The position numbers and the translations under genes were made by a program. Below, in pieces: positions 36,926 through 45,504 of a stretch of DNA of 64,000 nucleotides (the first letter of the stretch is position 1; every line of letters starts with the position of its first letter). This DNA is from Comamonas_C sp026954015 (GTDB taxonomy: Bacteria > Pseudomonadota > Gammaproteobacteria > Burkholderiales > Burkholderiaceae_C): positions 1-64,000 of the forward strand of contig JAPSFS010000007.1 of assembly GCA_035063785.1 (NCBI GenBank), given 5' to 3'. The notes under the pieces were generated by a model. The model ran no database searches. It was not told where the DNA came from and saw only the letters and a list, made by a program, of their open reading frames with translations.

Positions 36926-36979
36926 ATGAAATACGGCTCCAGCGCTTGCCAGACAAGCGCTGGCAGCTACGAAAACAGG
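36926..36979. repeat. Dispersed palindromic repeat, copy 8 (ispA/dxs, best preserved)
   Basis: Perfect stem CCAGCGCTTG (36939-36948), loop CCAGA, CAAGCGCTGG (36954-36963), with outer arms ATGAAATACGGCT and CAGCTACGAAAACAGG. In RNA this would form a stable hairpin between ispA and dxs. It lies immediately before the dxs start and may supply its AACAGGA ribosome site. Confidence 0.88.
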
Positions 36980-36981
36980 AA

Positions 36982-38883
36982 ATGGCGACGATGAACTACC
37001 CCTTGCTGGAGCGTGTGAACGATCCGGCCGATCTGCGCCGATTTTCGCGCGCCGAGCTCAAGCAGCTCGCCGATGAACTGCGCGCGTTCGTGCTGGAGAG
37101 CGTCTCCCGCACCGGCGGGCACCTGTCGTCCAACCTCGGCGTGGTCGAGCTCACGATCGCGCTGCACGCGGTCTTCCACACCCCCGAGGACCGCCTCGTG
37201 TGGGACGTGGGCCACCAGTCCTACCCGCACAAGATCCTCACCGGTCGGCGTGACCGCATGGGCACGCTGCGCCAGCTCGGCGGCATCTCGGGCTTTCCGG
37301 TGCGCGCGGAGAGCCCCTATGACACCTTCGGCACCGCGCACTCCTCCACCAGCATCTCGGCGGCGCTGGGCATGGCGCTGGCGGCGCGCCAGAAGGGCGA
37401 AAGCCGCCACTGCATCGCCGTCATCGGCGATGGCGCGATGACCGCCGGCATGGCGTTCGAGGCGCTCAACAACGCGGGCGTGGCGGACTGCGACCTGCTC
37501 GTCATCCTCAACGACAACGACATGAGCATCAGCCCGCCGGTGGGAGCGCTCAACCGCTACCTGGCGCAGCTCATGAGTGGGCGCTTCTATGCCAAGGCGC
37601 GCGACGTGGGCAGGAACGTGCTGCGCAACGTGCCGCCGCTGCTGGAACTGGCCAAGCGCATCGAGCAGCAGGCCAAGGGCATGGTGGTGCCCGCCACGCT
37701 GTTCGAGAATTTCGGCTTCAACTACATCGGCCCGATCGACGGGCACGACCTCGATTCGCTCATCCCCACGCTGGAAAACATCCGCCAGCTCAAGGGCCCG
37801 CAGTTCCTGCACGTGGTCACGAAGAAGGGCCAGGGCTACAAGCTCGCCGAGGCCGACCCGGTGGCCTACCACGGGCCGGGCAAGTTCGACCCCCGGATCG
37901 GTCTGGTCAAGCCCGCCACGCCGCCCAGGCAGACCTTCACGCAGGTCTTCGGCCAGTGGCTGTGCGACATGGCTGAAAAGGACGAGCGGCTTGTCGCCAT
38001 CACGCCCGCGATGCGCGAGGGCTCGGGCATGGTGGAATTCCAGCGGCGCTTTCCCGGCCGCTACCACGACGTCGGCATCGCCGAGCAGCACGCGGTGACC
38101 TGCGCGGCGGGCATGGCGTGCGAGGGGCTCAAGCCCGTGGTCGCGATCTACTCCACCTTCCTGCAGCGCGGCTACGACCAGCTCATCCACGACGTGGCGC
38201 TGCAAAACCTGCCCGTGGTGTTTGCGCTCGATCGCTCGGGCATCGTCGGTGCCGACGGCGCCACGCACTGCGGCGCGTTCGACATCGCCTACGCGCGCTG
38301 CATCCCCAACATGGCCGTGGCCTGCCCGGCAGACGAACGCGAGTGCCGCCAGTTGCTCACCACGGCCTTCGAGCAGGATCACCCCGTCACCGTGCGCTAC
38401 CCGCGCGGTGCGGGCGTGGGTGTGGCGCCGCTTGCCGCGCTCGATGCGCTGCTCTACGGCAAGGGCGAGGTGCGCCGCAGCGGGCGAGGGATCGCGATCC
38501 TTGCGTTCGGCACGCTGCTGTACCCGGCGCTCGAAGCCGCCGAACGCCTGGACGCCACCGTGGTCAACATGCGCTGGGCCAAGCCGCTCGACACTGAGCT
38601 GCTCGCGCGCATCGCGGCGACGCACGAGGCGCTCGTCACCGTGGAAGAGGGCGTGGTGATGGGCGGTGCGGGCAGCGCCGTGGGCGAGTGGCTCGCGGCC
38701 ACCGCGGTGGTCAAGCCGCTGCTGCAGCTCGGCCTGCCCGACGCGTTCATCGAGCACGGCGACCCGGGCAAGCTGCTGGCGCTGCAGGGGCTGGACGCGA
38801 GCGGCATCGAGCGCGCGATCCGCCGCCGCTACGCAGCGCTGACGGGCACCAGCCCGGCGCTGCGCGCGGTGGGAGAACATTGA
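36982..38883 (+). CDS. dxs: 1-deoxy-D-xylulose-5-phosphate synthase
   Basis: Thiamine-diphosphate enzyme that joins pyruvate and glyceraldehyde 3-phosphate, the entry step of the MEP isoprenoid pathway. The 633-residue protein has HLSSNLGVVELTIALH, WDVGHQSYPHKILTGRR, the ThDP motif GDGAMTAGMAFEALN...NDNDMSISPPVG, the transketolase centre DVGIAEQHAVTCAAGMA, and LDRSGIVGADGATHCG. Start ATG 36982 (MATMNYPLLERV); ATG 36991 is equally plausible. Co-directional with xseB and ispA, joining chain-building and precursor supply. Confidence 0.96.
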   Translation: MATMNYPLLERVNDPADLRRFSRAELKQLADELRAFVLESVSRTGGHLSSNLGVVELTIALHAVFHTPEDRLVWDVGHQSYPHKILTGRRDRMGTLRQLGGISGFPVRAESPYDTFGTAHSSTSISAALGMALAARQKGESRHCIAVIGDGAMTAGMAFEALNNAGVADCDLLVILNDNDMSISPPVGALNRYLAQLMSGRFYAKARDVGRNVLRNVPPLLELAKRIEQQAKGMVVPATLFENFGFNYIGPIDGHDLDSLIPTLENIRQLKGPQFLHVVTKKGQGYKLAEADPVAYHGPGKFDPRIGLVKPATPPRQTFTQVFGQWLCDMAEKDERLVAITPAMREGSGMVEFQRRFPGRYHDVGIAEQHAVTCAAGMACEGLKPVVAIYSTFLQRGYDQLIHDVALQNLPVVFALDRSGIVGADGATHCGAFDIAYARCIPNMAVACPADERECRQLLTTAFEQDHPVTVRYPRGAGVGVAPLAALDALLYGKGEVRRSGRGIAILAFGTLLYPALEAAERLDATVVNMRWAKPLDTELLARIAATHEALVTVEEGVVMGGAGSAVGEWLAATAVVKPLLQLGLPDAFIEHGDPGKLLALQGLDASGIERAIRRRYAALTGTSPALRAVGEH

Positions 38884-39023
38884 AGCCCACCGGGGTCCGG
38901 TTTTTTCGGCCCCGTGGCTTGCTATACCATTGCGGGGCACGTAACGAAGCAGGGCGTCCGTATCCGGGCGATCGCGCTTCGCCATTTCGTGGCAATTTTC
39001 ATTTCCCAAAAGGAGGCTAGTCC

Positions 39024-40106
39024 ATGGATCGTCGTTCCCTTATCAAAAACGCCGGCATCGCCGGCGTGCTCGCTGCCGGCGTCGCGCCCGCGGTACACGC
39101 CCAGGCGGCGGTACGCTGGCGCCTCGCCACGAGCTTCCCCAAGGCGCTGGAGACGCTGCACGGCTGCGCCGTGAAATTCTCCGAGACCGTCAAGGCCATG
39201 TCGGGGGGCAAGTTCGAGGTGTCGGTGCACGCCGCCGGCGAGCTGATCCCGGCCTTCGGTATCGTTGACGCGCTGGCCGACGATTCGATCGAGATGGGCG
39301 AAACCGCCGCTTACTACTACACCGGCAAGGACCCGTCGTTTGCCTTCAGCTGCGCCATTCCGTTTGGCTTTACCGCCCAGCAGAACCAGGCCTGGAAGAT
39401 CCACGGCAATGGCCACAAGCTGCTCGACGAGCTGTTTGCCAAGTACAACTTCCACGCCCGCAGCGCGCTCAACACCGGCACCCAGATGGGTGGCTGGTAC
39501 CGCAAGGAAATGAACAGCCCGGACGACTTCAAGGGCCTGAAGATGCGCCTGGGCGGCGGCGTGTTTGGTGAATCCATGGCCAAGCTGGGCGTGGTGGCGC
39601 AGAACATGCCCGGCGGCGACGTCTATCAGGCGCTGGAAAAAGGCACGCTGGATGCGGCCGAGTTCGTGGGTCCCTACGACGACGAGAAGATGGGCTGGAA
39701 CAAGGTCGCCAAGTACTACTACTACGGCGGCTGGTGGGAAGGCGGCGCCGACCTGGAGTTCTTCATCAACAACAAGGCCTACGCCAAGCTCTCGCCCGAG
39801 TACAAGGCCATTGTCAATGCCGCCATGGACGTGGCCTACAACGACGGCACCTCCAAGTACCTGTACCTGAACCCGATTTCGCTCAAGCGCCTGGTGGCCA
39901 CCGGCACGCAGCTCAAGCGCTTCAACAAGGAGATCGTGCAGGCGGGCTTCAACGCCGCGCAGGAAGTCTACGCAGAGCACAGCGGCAAGGAGCCGCAGTT
40001 CAAGAAGATCCTCGACGATATGCGCGCCTTCCAGCGCGACCAGATCCTCTGGAACCGCATCTCCGAGCTGGTGTTCACGCAGGACATGGCGTCGCTCAAG
40101 ATCTGA
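39024..40106 (+). CDS. TRAP transporter solute receptor (DctP/TakP family)
   Basis: A 360-residue periplasmic receptor with a twin-arginine-like signal (MDRRSLIKNAG, hydrophobic core, cut after AVHAQ). DctP-family features include WRLATSFPKALETLHG, SGGKFEVSVHAAGELIPAFGIVDAL, the ligand arginine segment FKGLKMRLGGGVFGESMAKLG, and GGDVYQALEKGTLDAAEFVGPYDDEKMG. The last resembles the TakP 2-oxoacid group. A strong AAGGAGG precedes ATG 39024. Membrane subunits lie on the opposite strand beyond a terminator, so receptor and permease are transcribed separately. Confidence 0.92.
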   Translation: MDRRSLIKNAGIAGVLAAGVAPAVHAQAAVRWRLATSFPKALETLHGCAVKFSETVKAMSGGKFEVSVHAAGELIPAFGIVDALADDSIEMGETAAYYYTGKDPSFAFSCAIPFGFTAQQNQAWKIHGNGHKLLDELFAKYNFHARSALNTGTQMGGWYRKEMNSPDDFKGLKMRLGGGVFGESMAKLGVVAQNMPGGDVYQALEKGTLDAAEFVGPYDDEKMGWNKVAKYYYYGGWWEGGADLEFFINNKAYAKLSPEYKAIVNAAMDVAYNDGTSKYLYLNPISLKRLVATGTQLKRFNKEIVQAGFNAAQEVYAEHSGKEPQFKKILDDMRAFQRDQILWNRISELVFTQDMASLKI

Positions 40107-40146
40107 CGCCGCCGGCGCGCTCTGCTGGTGGAGCGCGTGCAATGAG

Positions 40147-40181
40147 AAAAGCCGCGGTCGTTGGCGACCGCGGCTTTTTTT
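40147..40181. terminator. Bidirectional intrinsic terminator
   Basis: AAAAGCCGCGGTCG-TTGG-CGACCGCGGCTTTT, a perfect 14-bp stem with 4-nt loop and T-runs on both strands. It separates the convergent TRAP receptor and permease genes. Confidence 0.92.
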
Positions 40182-40202
40182 GTGACTTGCCCGTGCGTGC
40201 GG

Positions 40203-42047
40203 CTACTTGCCGAGCGAGTCCTGGATCGCTTTCATCGGATCGTCGGCCTCGCCACCTACCGGACCGAAGCTCGAATCGCCCGCGCCGCTGCCTGCCTCGG
40301 GCAGGCCATTGCCGCCCTGGGCGGGCGCGTTGCCCGTTTCGCCGCCCGCGCGCTCGCTGGGGATGGTGATGGTGTTGAAGTCTGAGCTCTGATCCGTTGC
40401 GTTGAGATCCTGCAGCATCTGCTGCTCGACGTCCTTCATGTCCATCGCGACGGGCTTGTCCAGGCCACCGGTCACCAGCACCGGGAAGGCGATCAATATG
40501 GCCACCATCGACAGCTGCAGCAGCAGGAAGGGGATCGCGCCCTTGTAGATCTGCATCGTCGTGACCGGCTCCATGGTCTTGCCGGTGTGCGCGTCCACGT
40601 AGGGCTTTTCGGGCGCCACCGAACGCAGGTAGAACAGGGCGAAGCCGAACGGCGGGTGCAGGAACGAGGTCTGCATGTTCACCGCCAGCAGCACGCCGAA
40701 CCAGATCAGGTCGATCCCCATCTTGTCGGCGATCGGCGCGAGCACCGGCACGACGATGAACGAGAGCTCGAAGAAATCGAGGAAGAACGCGAGGAAGAAC
40801 ACCAGCACGTTCACGAAGATCAGGAAGCCCAGGTGCCCGCCGGGCAGCTTGGAGAGCAGGTGCTCCACCCAGACCGGGCCGTCGGCCGCCTGGAACACCA
40901 TGCTGAAGATCGTGGCGCCCACCAGGATGAACATCACGAACGACGAGAGCTTGGTCGTGGTGTTCAGCGCCTGGCGCAGCAGCGACCAGCTCAGGCGCTT
41001 GCGCACCGTGGCCATGATGAGCGCGCCCATGGCCCCCATGGCGCCGCCCTCGGTCGGCGTCGCCACGCCCAGGAAGATGGTGCCGAGCACGAGGAAGATC
41101 AGCAGCAGCGGCGGGATCAGCACGAAGGTGACGCGTTCGGCCAGCCTGGAGAGCAACCCCATGCCGGTGACGCGGTTGATGACGGCGACCAGCCAGCCGA
41201 CGAAGCTGCCGCCGCACATGGCCACGACGATCTTCTCGTCGGTGGCCACGAACTCCACCGGCTGGCCCTGCCACCAGCTGTGGATGGCGGGCATCTCGTG
41301 GCCCAGCAGCGTGGCAACCGCCACGCAGAAGATGAAGAGCACCGTGAGCGAGGTATAGCCGTGGCTGCCGCTGGGCTCGACGAAGGTGCGCGCCTCGGGC
41401 GGCAGTGCCGGCACCGATTTGGGCTTGACGACGGCAAGCACGAAGACCCACAGGATGTACAGGCCCATCAGGGTGAAGCCGGGGATGAACGCGCCCTTGT
41501 ACATGTCGCCCACGCTCTTGCCCATCTGGTCGGCGAGCACGATCAGCACCAGCGACGGCGGGATGATCTGCGCGAGCGTCCCCGACGCGGCGATCACGCC
41601 GCTGGCCAGGCTGCGGCTGTAGCCGTAGCGCAGCATGATGGGCATGGAGATCAGGCCCATCGAGATCACCGACGCGGCGACCACGCCGGTGGTGGCCGCC
41701 AGCATGGCGCCCACCAGCACCACCGCCAGCGCCAGGCCGCCGCGCATCGGGCCGAACACCTGGCCGACGGAGTCGAGCAGGTCCTCGGCCATGCCGCTCC
41801 TCTCCAGGATCAGGCCCATGAGCGTGAAGAACGGCACCGCCAGCAGCGTCTCGTTGGCCATGATGCCGATCAGGCGCAGCGGCAGCACCGAGAGGATGGC
41901 CTGTGGAAAGATGTCGAGCCAGACCCCGAGCAGGCCGAAGGTCAGGCCTGCGGCGCCGAGCGAAAAGGCGACGGGGAAGCCCAGGATCAGGAAGCAGATG
42001 AGCCCGACGAACATGATCGGGGCGAAGTTGGATGCGATGAAAGCCAT
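40203..42047 (-). CDS. TRAP transporter large permease (DctM) with cytoplasmic tail
   Basis: A 614-residue sodium-coupled permease. DctM features: FPVAFSLGAAGLTFGLLG, VPFFTLMGLILERSGMAEDLLDSVGQVFGPMRGGLALAVVLVGAMLAATTGVVAASV-type core, SGTLAQIIPPSLVLIVLADQ, GVATPTEGGAMGAMGAL and TSFLHPPFGFALFYLR. The C-terminal ~80 residues are a Gly/Ser/Asp-rich tail with no hydrophobic helix, longer than in model DctM proteins. It lies 19 nt downstream of the small permease. The likely partner is the receptor at 39024-40106. Confidence 0.92.
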   Translation of the reverse strand: MAFIASNFAPIMFVGLICFLILGFPVAFSLGAAGLTFGLLGVWLDIFPQAILSVLPLRLIGIMANETLLAVPFFTLMGLILERSGMAEDLLDSVGQVFGPMRGGLALAVVLVGAMLAATTGVVAASVISMGLISMPIMLRYGYSRSLASGVIAASGTLAQIIPPSLVLIVLADQMGKSVGDMYKGAFIPGFTLMGLYILWVFVLAVVKPKSVPALPPEARTFVEPSGSHGYTSLTVLFIFCVAVATLLGHEMPAIHSWWQGQPVEFVATDEKIVVAMCGGSFVGWLVAVINRVTGMGLLSRLAERVTFVLIPPLLLIFLVLGTIFLGVATPTEGGAMGAMGALIMATVRKRLSWSLLRQALNTTTKLSSFVMFILVGATIFSMVFQAADGPVWVEHLLSKLPGGHLGFLIFVNVLVFFLAFFLDFFELSFIVVPVLAPIADKMGIDLIWFGVLLAVNMQTSFLHPPFGFALFYLRSVAPEKPYVDAHTGKTMEPVTTMQIYKGAIPFLLLQLSMVAILIAFPVLVTGGLDKPVAMDMKDVEQQMLQDLNATDQSSDFNTITIPSERAGGETGNAPAQGGNGLPEAGSGAGDSSFGPVGGEADDPMKAIQDSLGK

Positions 42048-42066
42048 GGCGTCGTGTCCCCGCGCG

Positions 42067-42684
42067 TCAGTGGGCCTGGGCCGGCGCGGTGCCGGGTGCC
42101 TTGGTGGCGGTTTCCTGGCGCAGGGCTTCGATCAGCGCCTCTTCGTCGGACTTTTCATCCGGCTTGATCATCGGATCGGGCCCCTTGCCGAGCGCGAAGG
42201 CTATGCATTTGATGAGCTCGGACCAGCCCTGCAGCAGCAGCAGCGCGAAGCCGACCGGCAGCGCGAGCCACACCGGCCAGCGGATCAGCCCGCCGGGGTT
42301 GCCTGACATTTCGCCGGTTTGGAACATCTGGACCGTGAGCGGCGTCACGTAGTACAGCACCATGATGCACACCGGTGTCAGGAAGAAGATCAGCCCGAAG
42401 ATTTCAATCGCGAGCTGCACCTTTCTGGGAAAGTGGCTGTTGAGCACGTCGATGCGCACGTGCTCGCGCTTGAGCAGCGTGTAGCCCGCGGCGATCAGGA
42501 ATGACCACGCGAACAGATACCACTGCACTTCCAGAAACCCGTTGGAGCTGTAGTCGAATGCCTTGCGGATGACGGCGTTCACGGCGCTGATGACGGTCGC
42601 GCCGAAGATCAGCCAGATGGCGTATTTGCCGACGAACGAGTTAAGTCTGTCGATCGCTCGCGATAGCGAGAGCAGGGCCTGCAT
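42067..42684 (-). CDS. TRAP transporter small permease (DctQ)
   Basis: A 205-residue protein with four hydrophobic helices and the DctQ signature NAVIRKAFDYSSNGFLEVQWYLFAWSFLIAAGYTLLKREHVRIDVL. A charged C-terminal tail follows. The ATG at 42682-42684 was chosen: it follows GGAGAC and gives the normal N-terminus MQALLSLSRAIDRLNSFVGK. It is the first gene of the permease operon on the minus strand. Confidence 0.92.
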   Translation of the reverse strand: MQALLSLSRAIDRLNSFVGKYAIWLIFGATVISAVNAVIRKAFDYSSNGFLEVQWYLFAWSFLIAAGYTLLKREHVRIDVLNSHFPRKVQLAIEIFGLIFFLTPVCIMVLYYVTPLTVQMFQTGEMSGNPGGLIRWPVWLALPVGFALLLLQGWSELIKCIAFALGKGPDPMIKPDEKSDEEALIEALRQETATKAPGTAPAQAH

Positions 42685-42828
42685 GGTGTCTCCTTGTAGT
42701 CGGCTGGGTGAGCGCGCGACCCTTCGGCCGGGGTATGGCTCGGGGCCGTCAAAGGGCACGAGGCCTTTCGACAAGTGCAGGATTCTACGGGGGCGCCTTG
42801 CACCAACCTGAATTTCGCCGTAGGGGTT

Positions 42829-43905
42829 TCAGTCGGCCAGCGCCACGCCCTTGACCTGCGCGTGCAGCATCTGCCCCGGCGCGAGCGCGAGCGCGGTGCA
42901 CGAATGCTGCGTGATGCGCGCCAGCAGCGGCGTACCCGCGCAGTCCAGCGTCACGAGCGCCTGCCCGGGTTCGTCGGGCACGATCTGCGTCACCCGAACC
43001 GCGAGCACGTTGAGGATGCTGCTGCCTTCGGGCGCGCTGCGCGCCAGGCTCACATCCCGCGCGGGCACGCGCAGGCGCACCGGCTCGCCCGCGGTGTGCT
43101 CGCGTGTGCTCACGAGGCGCAGCAGCCCGCCGCCGAAACGCGCCGTGAGCAGGTGGTCGGCGCGGTCATGGCTCACGACGCTCGCCTCGATCAGCGCACC
43201 CGCGTGGTCGCCGTGCGCCAGCGGCAGGTCGGCGCGCGCGAGCAGCTCGCCCGTCGGGCCCTGCGCCAGCACGCGCCCATGCTCCAGCAGCACCAGGTGG
43301 CCCGCCAGGCGCGCCACCTCGTCGGCGCTGTGGCTCACGTAGAGCACCGGAATGTCGAGCGTGCGTTGCAGCCGCTCCAGGTAGGGCAGCACCTCGGCCT
43401 TGCGCGCTGCGTCCAGTGCCGCGAGCGGCTCGTCCATCAACAGAACGCGCGGGCTTGCGGCGAGCGCCCGGGCGATCGCCACGCGCTGACGCTCCCCGCC
43501 CGAGAGGGTGTGCGGCGCGCGCGTGAGCAGCTCCGGCAGGCCCAGCAGCTGCACCGCCTGGTCGAGCGAGACGCGCCGGCGCGCCATTGGCAGGCGGCGC
43601 AGACCGTACTCCATGTTTGCGCGCACCGTGAGGTGGGGAAACAGGCTCGCCTCCTGGAACACATAGCCGAGCTGGCGCCGGTGCGTAGGTCGCCAGGTGC
43701 GCGTCGCGTCGTCCTGCCACAGCTGGCCGTTCACTTCGACACGCCCGGCAGCGCGCGTGAGCCCCGCGATCGCGCGCAGGCAGGTGGTCTTGCCACAGCC
43801 CGAGGGGCCGAAGAGCGCGGTGACGCCGTGTCCAGGCAGTTCTAGATCGACGTCGAGCCGGAAATCGGCGCGCTGCAAGGCCAGGCGCGCGGCGATCGTG
43901 CTCAT
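42829..43905 (-). CDS. modC: Molybdate ABC transporter ATP-binding protein
   Basis: A 358-residue ATPase: Walker A FGPSGCGKTTCLRAI, Q-loop GYVFQEASLFPHLTV, signature LSGGERQRVAIARAL, Walker B VLLMDEPLAALD and a C-terminal TOBE/MOP domain (SSILNVLAVRVTQIVPDEPGQALVTLDC) typical of ModC. The start ATG 43903-43905 overlaps modB by 4 nt. Together with modB and modA it imports molybdate for molybdenum-cofactor enzymes. Confidence 0.94.
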   Translation of the reverse strand: MSTIAARLALQRADFRLDVDLELPGHGVTALFGPSGCGKTTCLRAIAGLTRAAGRVEVNGQLWQDDATRTWRPTHRRQLGYVFQEASLFPHLTVRANMEYGLRRLPMARRRVSLDQAVQLLGLPELLTRAPHTLSGGERQRVAIARALAASPRVLLMDEPLAALDAARKAEVLPYLERLQRTLDIPVLYVSHSADEVARLAGHLVLLEHGRVLAQGPTGELLARADLPLAHGDHAGALIEASVVSHDRADHLLTARFGGGLLRLVSTREHTAGEPVRLRVPARDVSLARSAPEGSSILNVLAVRVTQIVPDEPGQALVTLDCAGTPLLARITQHSCTALALAPGQMLHAQVKGVALAD

Positions 43906-44609
43906 TGCAGCCGTCCCTTGGGCTGCAGCCAGTGCAGCAGCACGAGCACGATGAACGCGAACACCAGCATGCCGCCCGCGAGCCAATGCGCGTGCAGGTA
44001 TTCCATCGCCTCGACGTGGTCGTAGATCTGCACCGAAACGACGCGTGTCTTGTTCGGGATGTTGCCGCCGATCATCAAGACCACGCCAAACTCGCCCACC
44101 GTGTGCGCGAAGCTCAGCACCGCCGCGGTGATGAAGCCCGGGCGCGCCAGCGGCAGCGCGACGGTGAAGAAGCGGTCCATCGGCCCCGCGCCGAGCGAGG
44201 CGGCAACCTCCAGCGGCCGCGTGCCGATGGCCTCGAATGCGCGTTGCAGCGGCTGCACCGCGAACGGCAGCGAATACACCAGGGAGCCGATGAGCAGCCC
44301 GCCGAAGGTGAAGGGCAGACGCCCCCAACCCATGGATTCGGTGAACTGCCCGACCGGGCCGCTCGGCCCCATGAGCACCAGCAGGTAGAAGCCGATCACC
44401 GTGGGCGGCAGCACCAGCGGCAGCGCCACCACCGCGCCCACGGGCGCGCCCCAGCGCGAGCGCGTGTGCGCCAGCCACCAGGCGAGGGGCGTGCACAGCA
44501 CCAGCAGCAGCGCGGTGGTGAGGCTGGCCAGCTCCAGCGTGAGCCGGATGGACAGCCAGTCTTCGGCGGAGATCGTGGGCAACGCTATGCGGATGAGAGC
44601 TGCTGGCAC
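43902..44609 (-). CDS. modB: Molybdate ABC transporter permease
   Basis: A 235-residue permease with five to six helices and the ATPase-coupling EAA-type loop EVAASLGAGPMDRFFTVALPLARPG. PLVLPPTVIGFYLLVLMGPSGPVG is typical of ModB. It appears to start at GTG 44607-44609. This start lies inside the left arm of a long inverted repeat whose right arm abuts the modA stop, so initiation may depend on RNA folding. Coupled to modC. Confidence 0.92.
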   Translation of the reverse strand: MPAALIRIALPTISAEDWLSIRLTLELASLTTALLLVLCTPLAWWLAHTRSRWGAPVGAVVALPLVLPPTVIGFYLLVLMGPSGPVGQFTESMGWGRLPFTFGGLLIGSLVYSLPFAVQPLQRAFEAIGTRPLEVAASLGAGPMDRFFTVALPLARPGFITAAVLSFAHTVGEFGVVLMIGGNIPNKTRVVSVQIYDHVEAMEYLHAHWLAGGMLVFAFIVLVLLHWLQPKGRLQ

Positions 44610-44698
44610 CTGCCAGCTGATGGTTCAGGAAGCAAATGTATACGAAACCCAATGCAGTCGCGTGCCACCAGCTTCAAAAAGAGTAGCCGTAAGACTTG
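44598..44698. repeat. Expanded copy of the dispersed palindrome between modA and modB
   Basis: AGCTGCTGGCAC (44598-44609) and GTGCCACCAGCT (44662-44673) pair at 11 of 12 positions across a 52-nt loop, followed by TCAAAAAGAGTAGCC as in right arms of the family. The loop is much longer and AT-richer than in other copies, as if something had been inserted. The modB start and modA stop touch the arms. Confidence 0.5.
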
Positions 44699-45438
44699 AT
44701 GATGGCGCGCGCCTTCTCGCCCTTGAGGTAGTCCATCAGCGCCGCGGCCGCGGCGTTGCCCTCGCCGGGCTTGAGCACGATCGCGTCCTGGCGGATGGTC
44801 TCGTGCAGGTTGGCCGGCACCACCCAGCCCGAGCCCTCGCGCAGCTGGCCGTTCTCGGTCACCTGCGAGAGCGCGACAAAGCCCAGCTCCGCATTGCCCG
44901 AGGCGGCGAACTGGTAGGTCTGGCCGATGTTCTCGCCCTGCACGATGCGCGGCTGCACCTGGCTCGTGAGGCCGAGCTTGTCCAGCGTCTGCATCGCCGC
45001 AGCGCCGTAGGGCGCGAGCCTGGGGTTGGCCACCGCGATGTGCTGCCAGTCGGACTTGGCGAGCACCTTGCCCTCGGCGTCCACGTAGCCCGCCTGCTTG
45101 CTCCAGAGCACGAGCTGGCCGATGGCGTAGGTGAAGCGCGAGGCGTCGCCGCCCAGGCCTTCCTTGGCGATCTTCTCGGGCGTGGTGTTGTCGGCCGCGA
45201 GGAAGACGCCGAACGGCGCGCCGTTCTTGATCTGCGCGTAGAACTTGCCGGTCGAACCGAACGACAGCTCGGCCTTGTGGCCCGTGTCCTGCTCGAACTG
45301 CGCGGCGATCTTCTGCATCGGCGCGGTGAAGTTGGCCGCGACGGCGACGGCGACGGTGTCGGCGTGGGCGCCGGAGAGCAGCGCCACCGCAAGGCCAACC
45401 AGGGTGAATGCAGGACGCAGGGACAGGGAGTGGGACAT
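44674..45438 (-). CDS. modA: Molybdate-binding periplasmic protein
   Basis: A 254-residue receptor with a signal peptide ending near SGAHAD. ModA features: VAVAANFTAPMQKIAAQFEQDTGHKAELSFGSTGKFYAQIKNGAPFGVFLAADN-type oxyanion-binding start, ENIGQTYQFAASGNAELGFVALSQV, and a C-terminal helix. It is the first gene of modABC, divergent from modE, with the putative ModE operator just upstream of its ATG (45436-45438). Confidence 0.94.
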   Translation of the reverse strand: MSHSLSLRPAFTLVGLAVALLSGAHADTVAVAVAANFTAPMQKIAAQFEQDTGHKAELSFGSTGKFYAQIKNGAPFGVFLAADNTTPEKIAKEGLGGDASRFTYAIGQLVLWSKQAGYVDAEGKVLAKSDWQHIAVANPRLAPYGAAAMQTLDKLGLTSQVQPRIVQGENIGQTYQFAASGNAELGFVALSQVTENGQLREGSGWVVPANLHETIRQDAIVLKPGEGNAAAAALMDYLKGEKARAIIKSYGYSF

Positions 45439-45447
45439 GGGAGCACC

Positions 45448-45472
45448 TCGCTATTCCGTTAATGAATAGCGA
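45448..45472. promoter_or_regulatory. ModE operator
   Basis: TCGCTATTC-N7-GAATAGCGA, a perfect 9-bp inverted repeat 10 bases upstream of modA and 32 bases before modE. It resembles known ModE boxes (CGCTATA/TATAGCG type). Molybdate-loaded ModE is expected to repress modABC here. Confidence 0.8.
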
Positions 45473-45504
45473 AGCAGTATAGCGGCGGCGCGGCGCTTCG
45501 GTGC

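Noticed and set aside
38887..38917. Inverted repeat after dxs as a terminator
   Set aside because: CCACCGGGG/CCCCGTGG pairs imperfectly and has its T-run in the loop rather than after the stem, so it is not a convincing terminator.
42655..42675. CTCGC-GATA-GCGAG palindrome near the dctQ start as another dispersed repeat
   Set aside because: It lacks the CGCTTG/CAAGCG core and both outer arms; it is a short chance palindrome.
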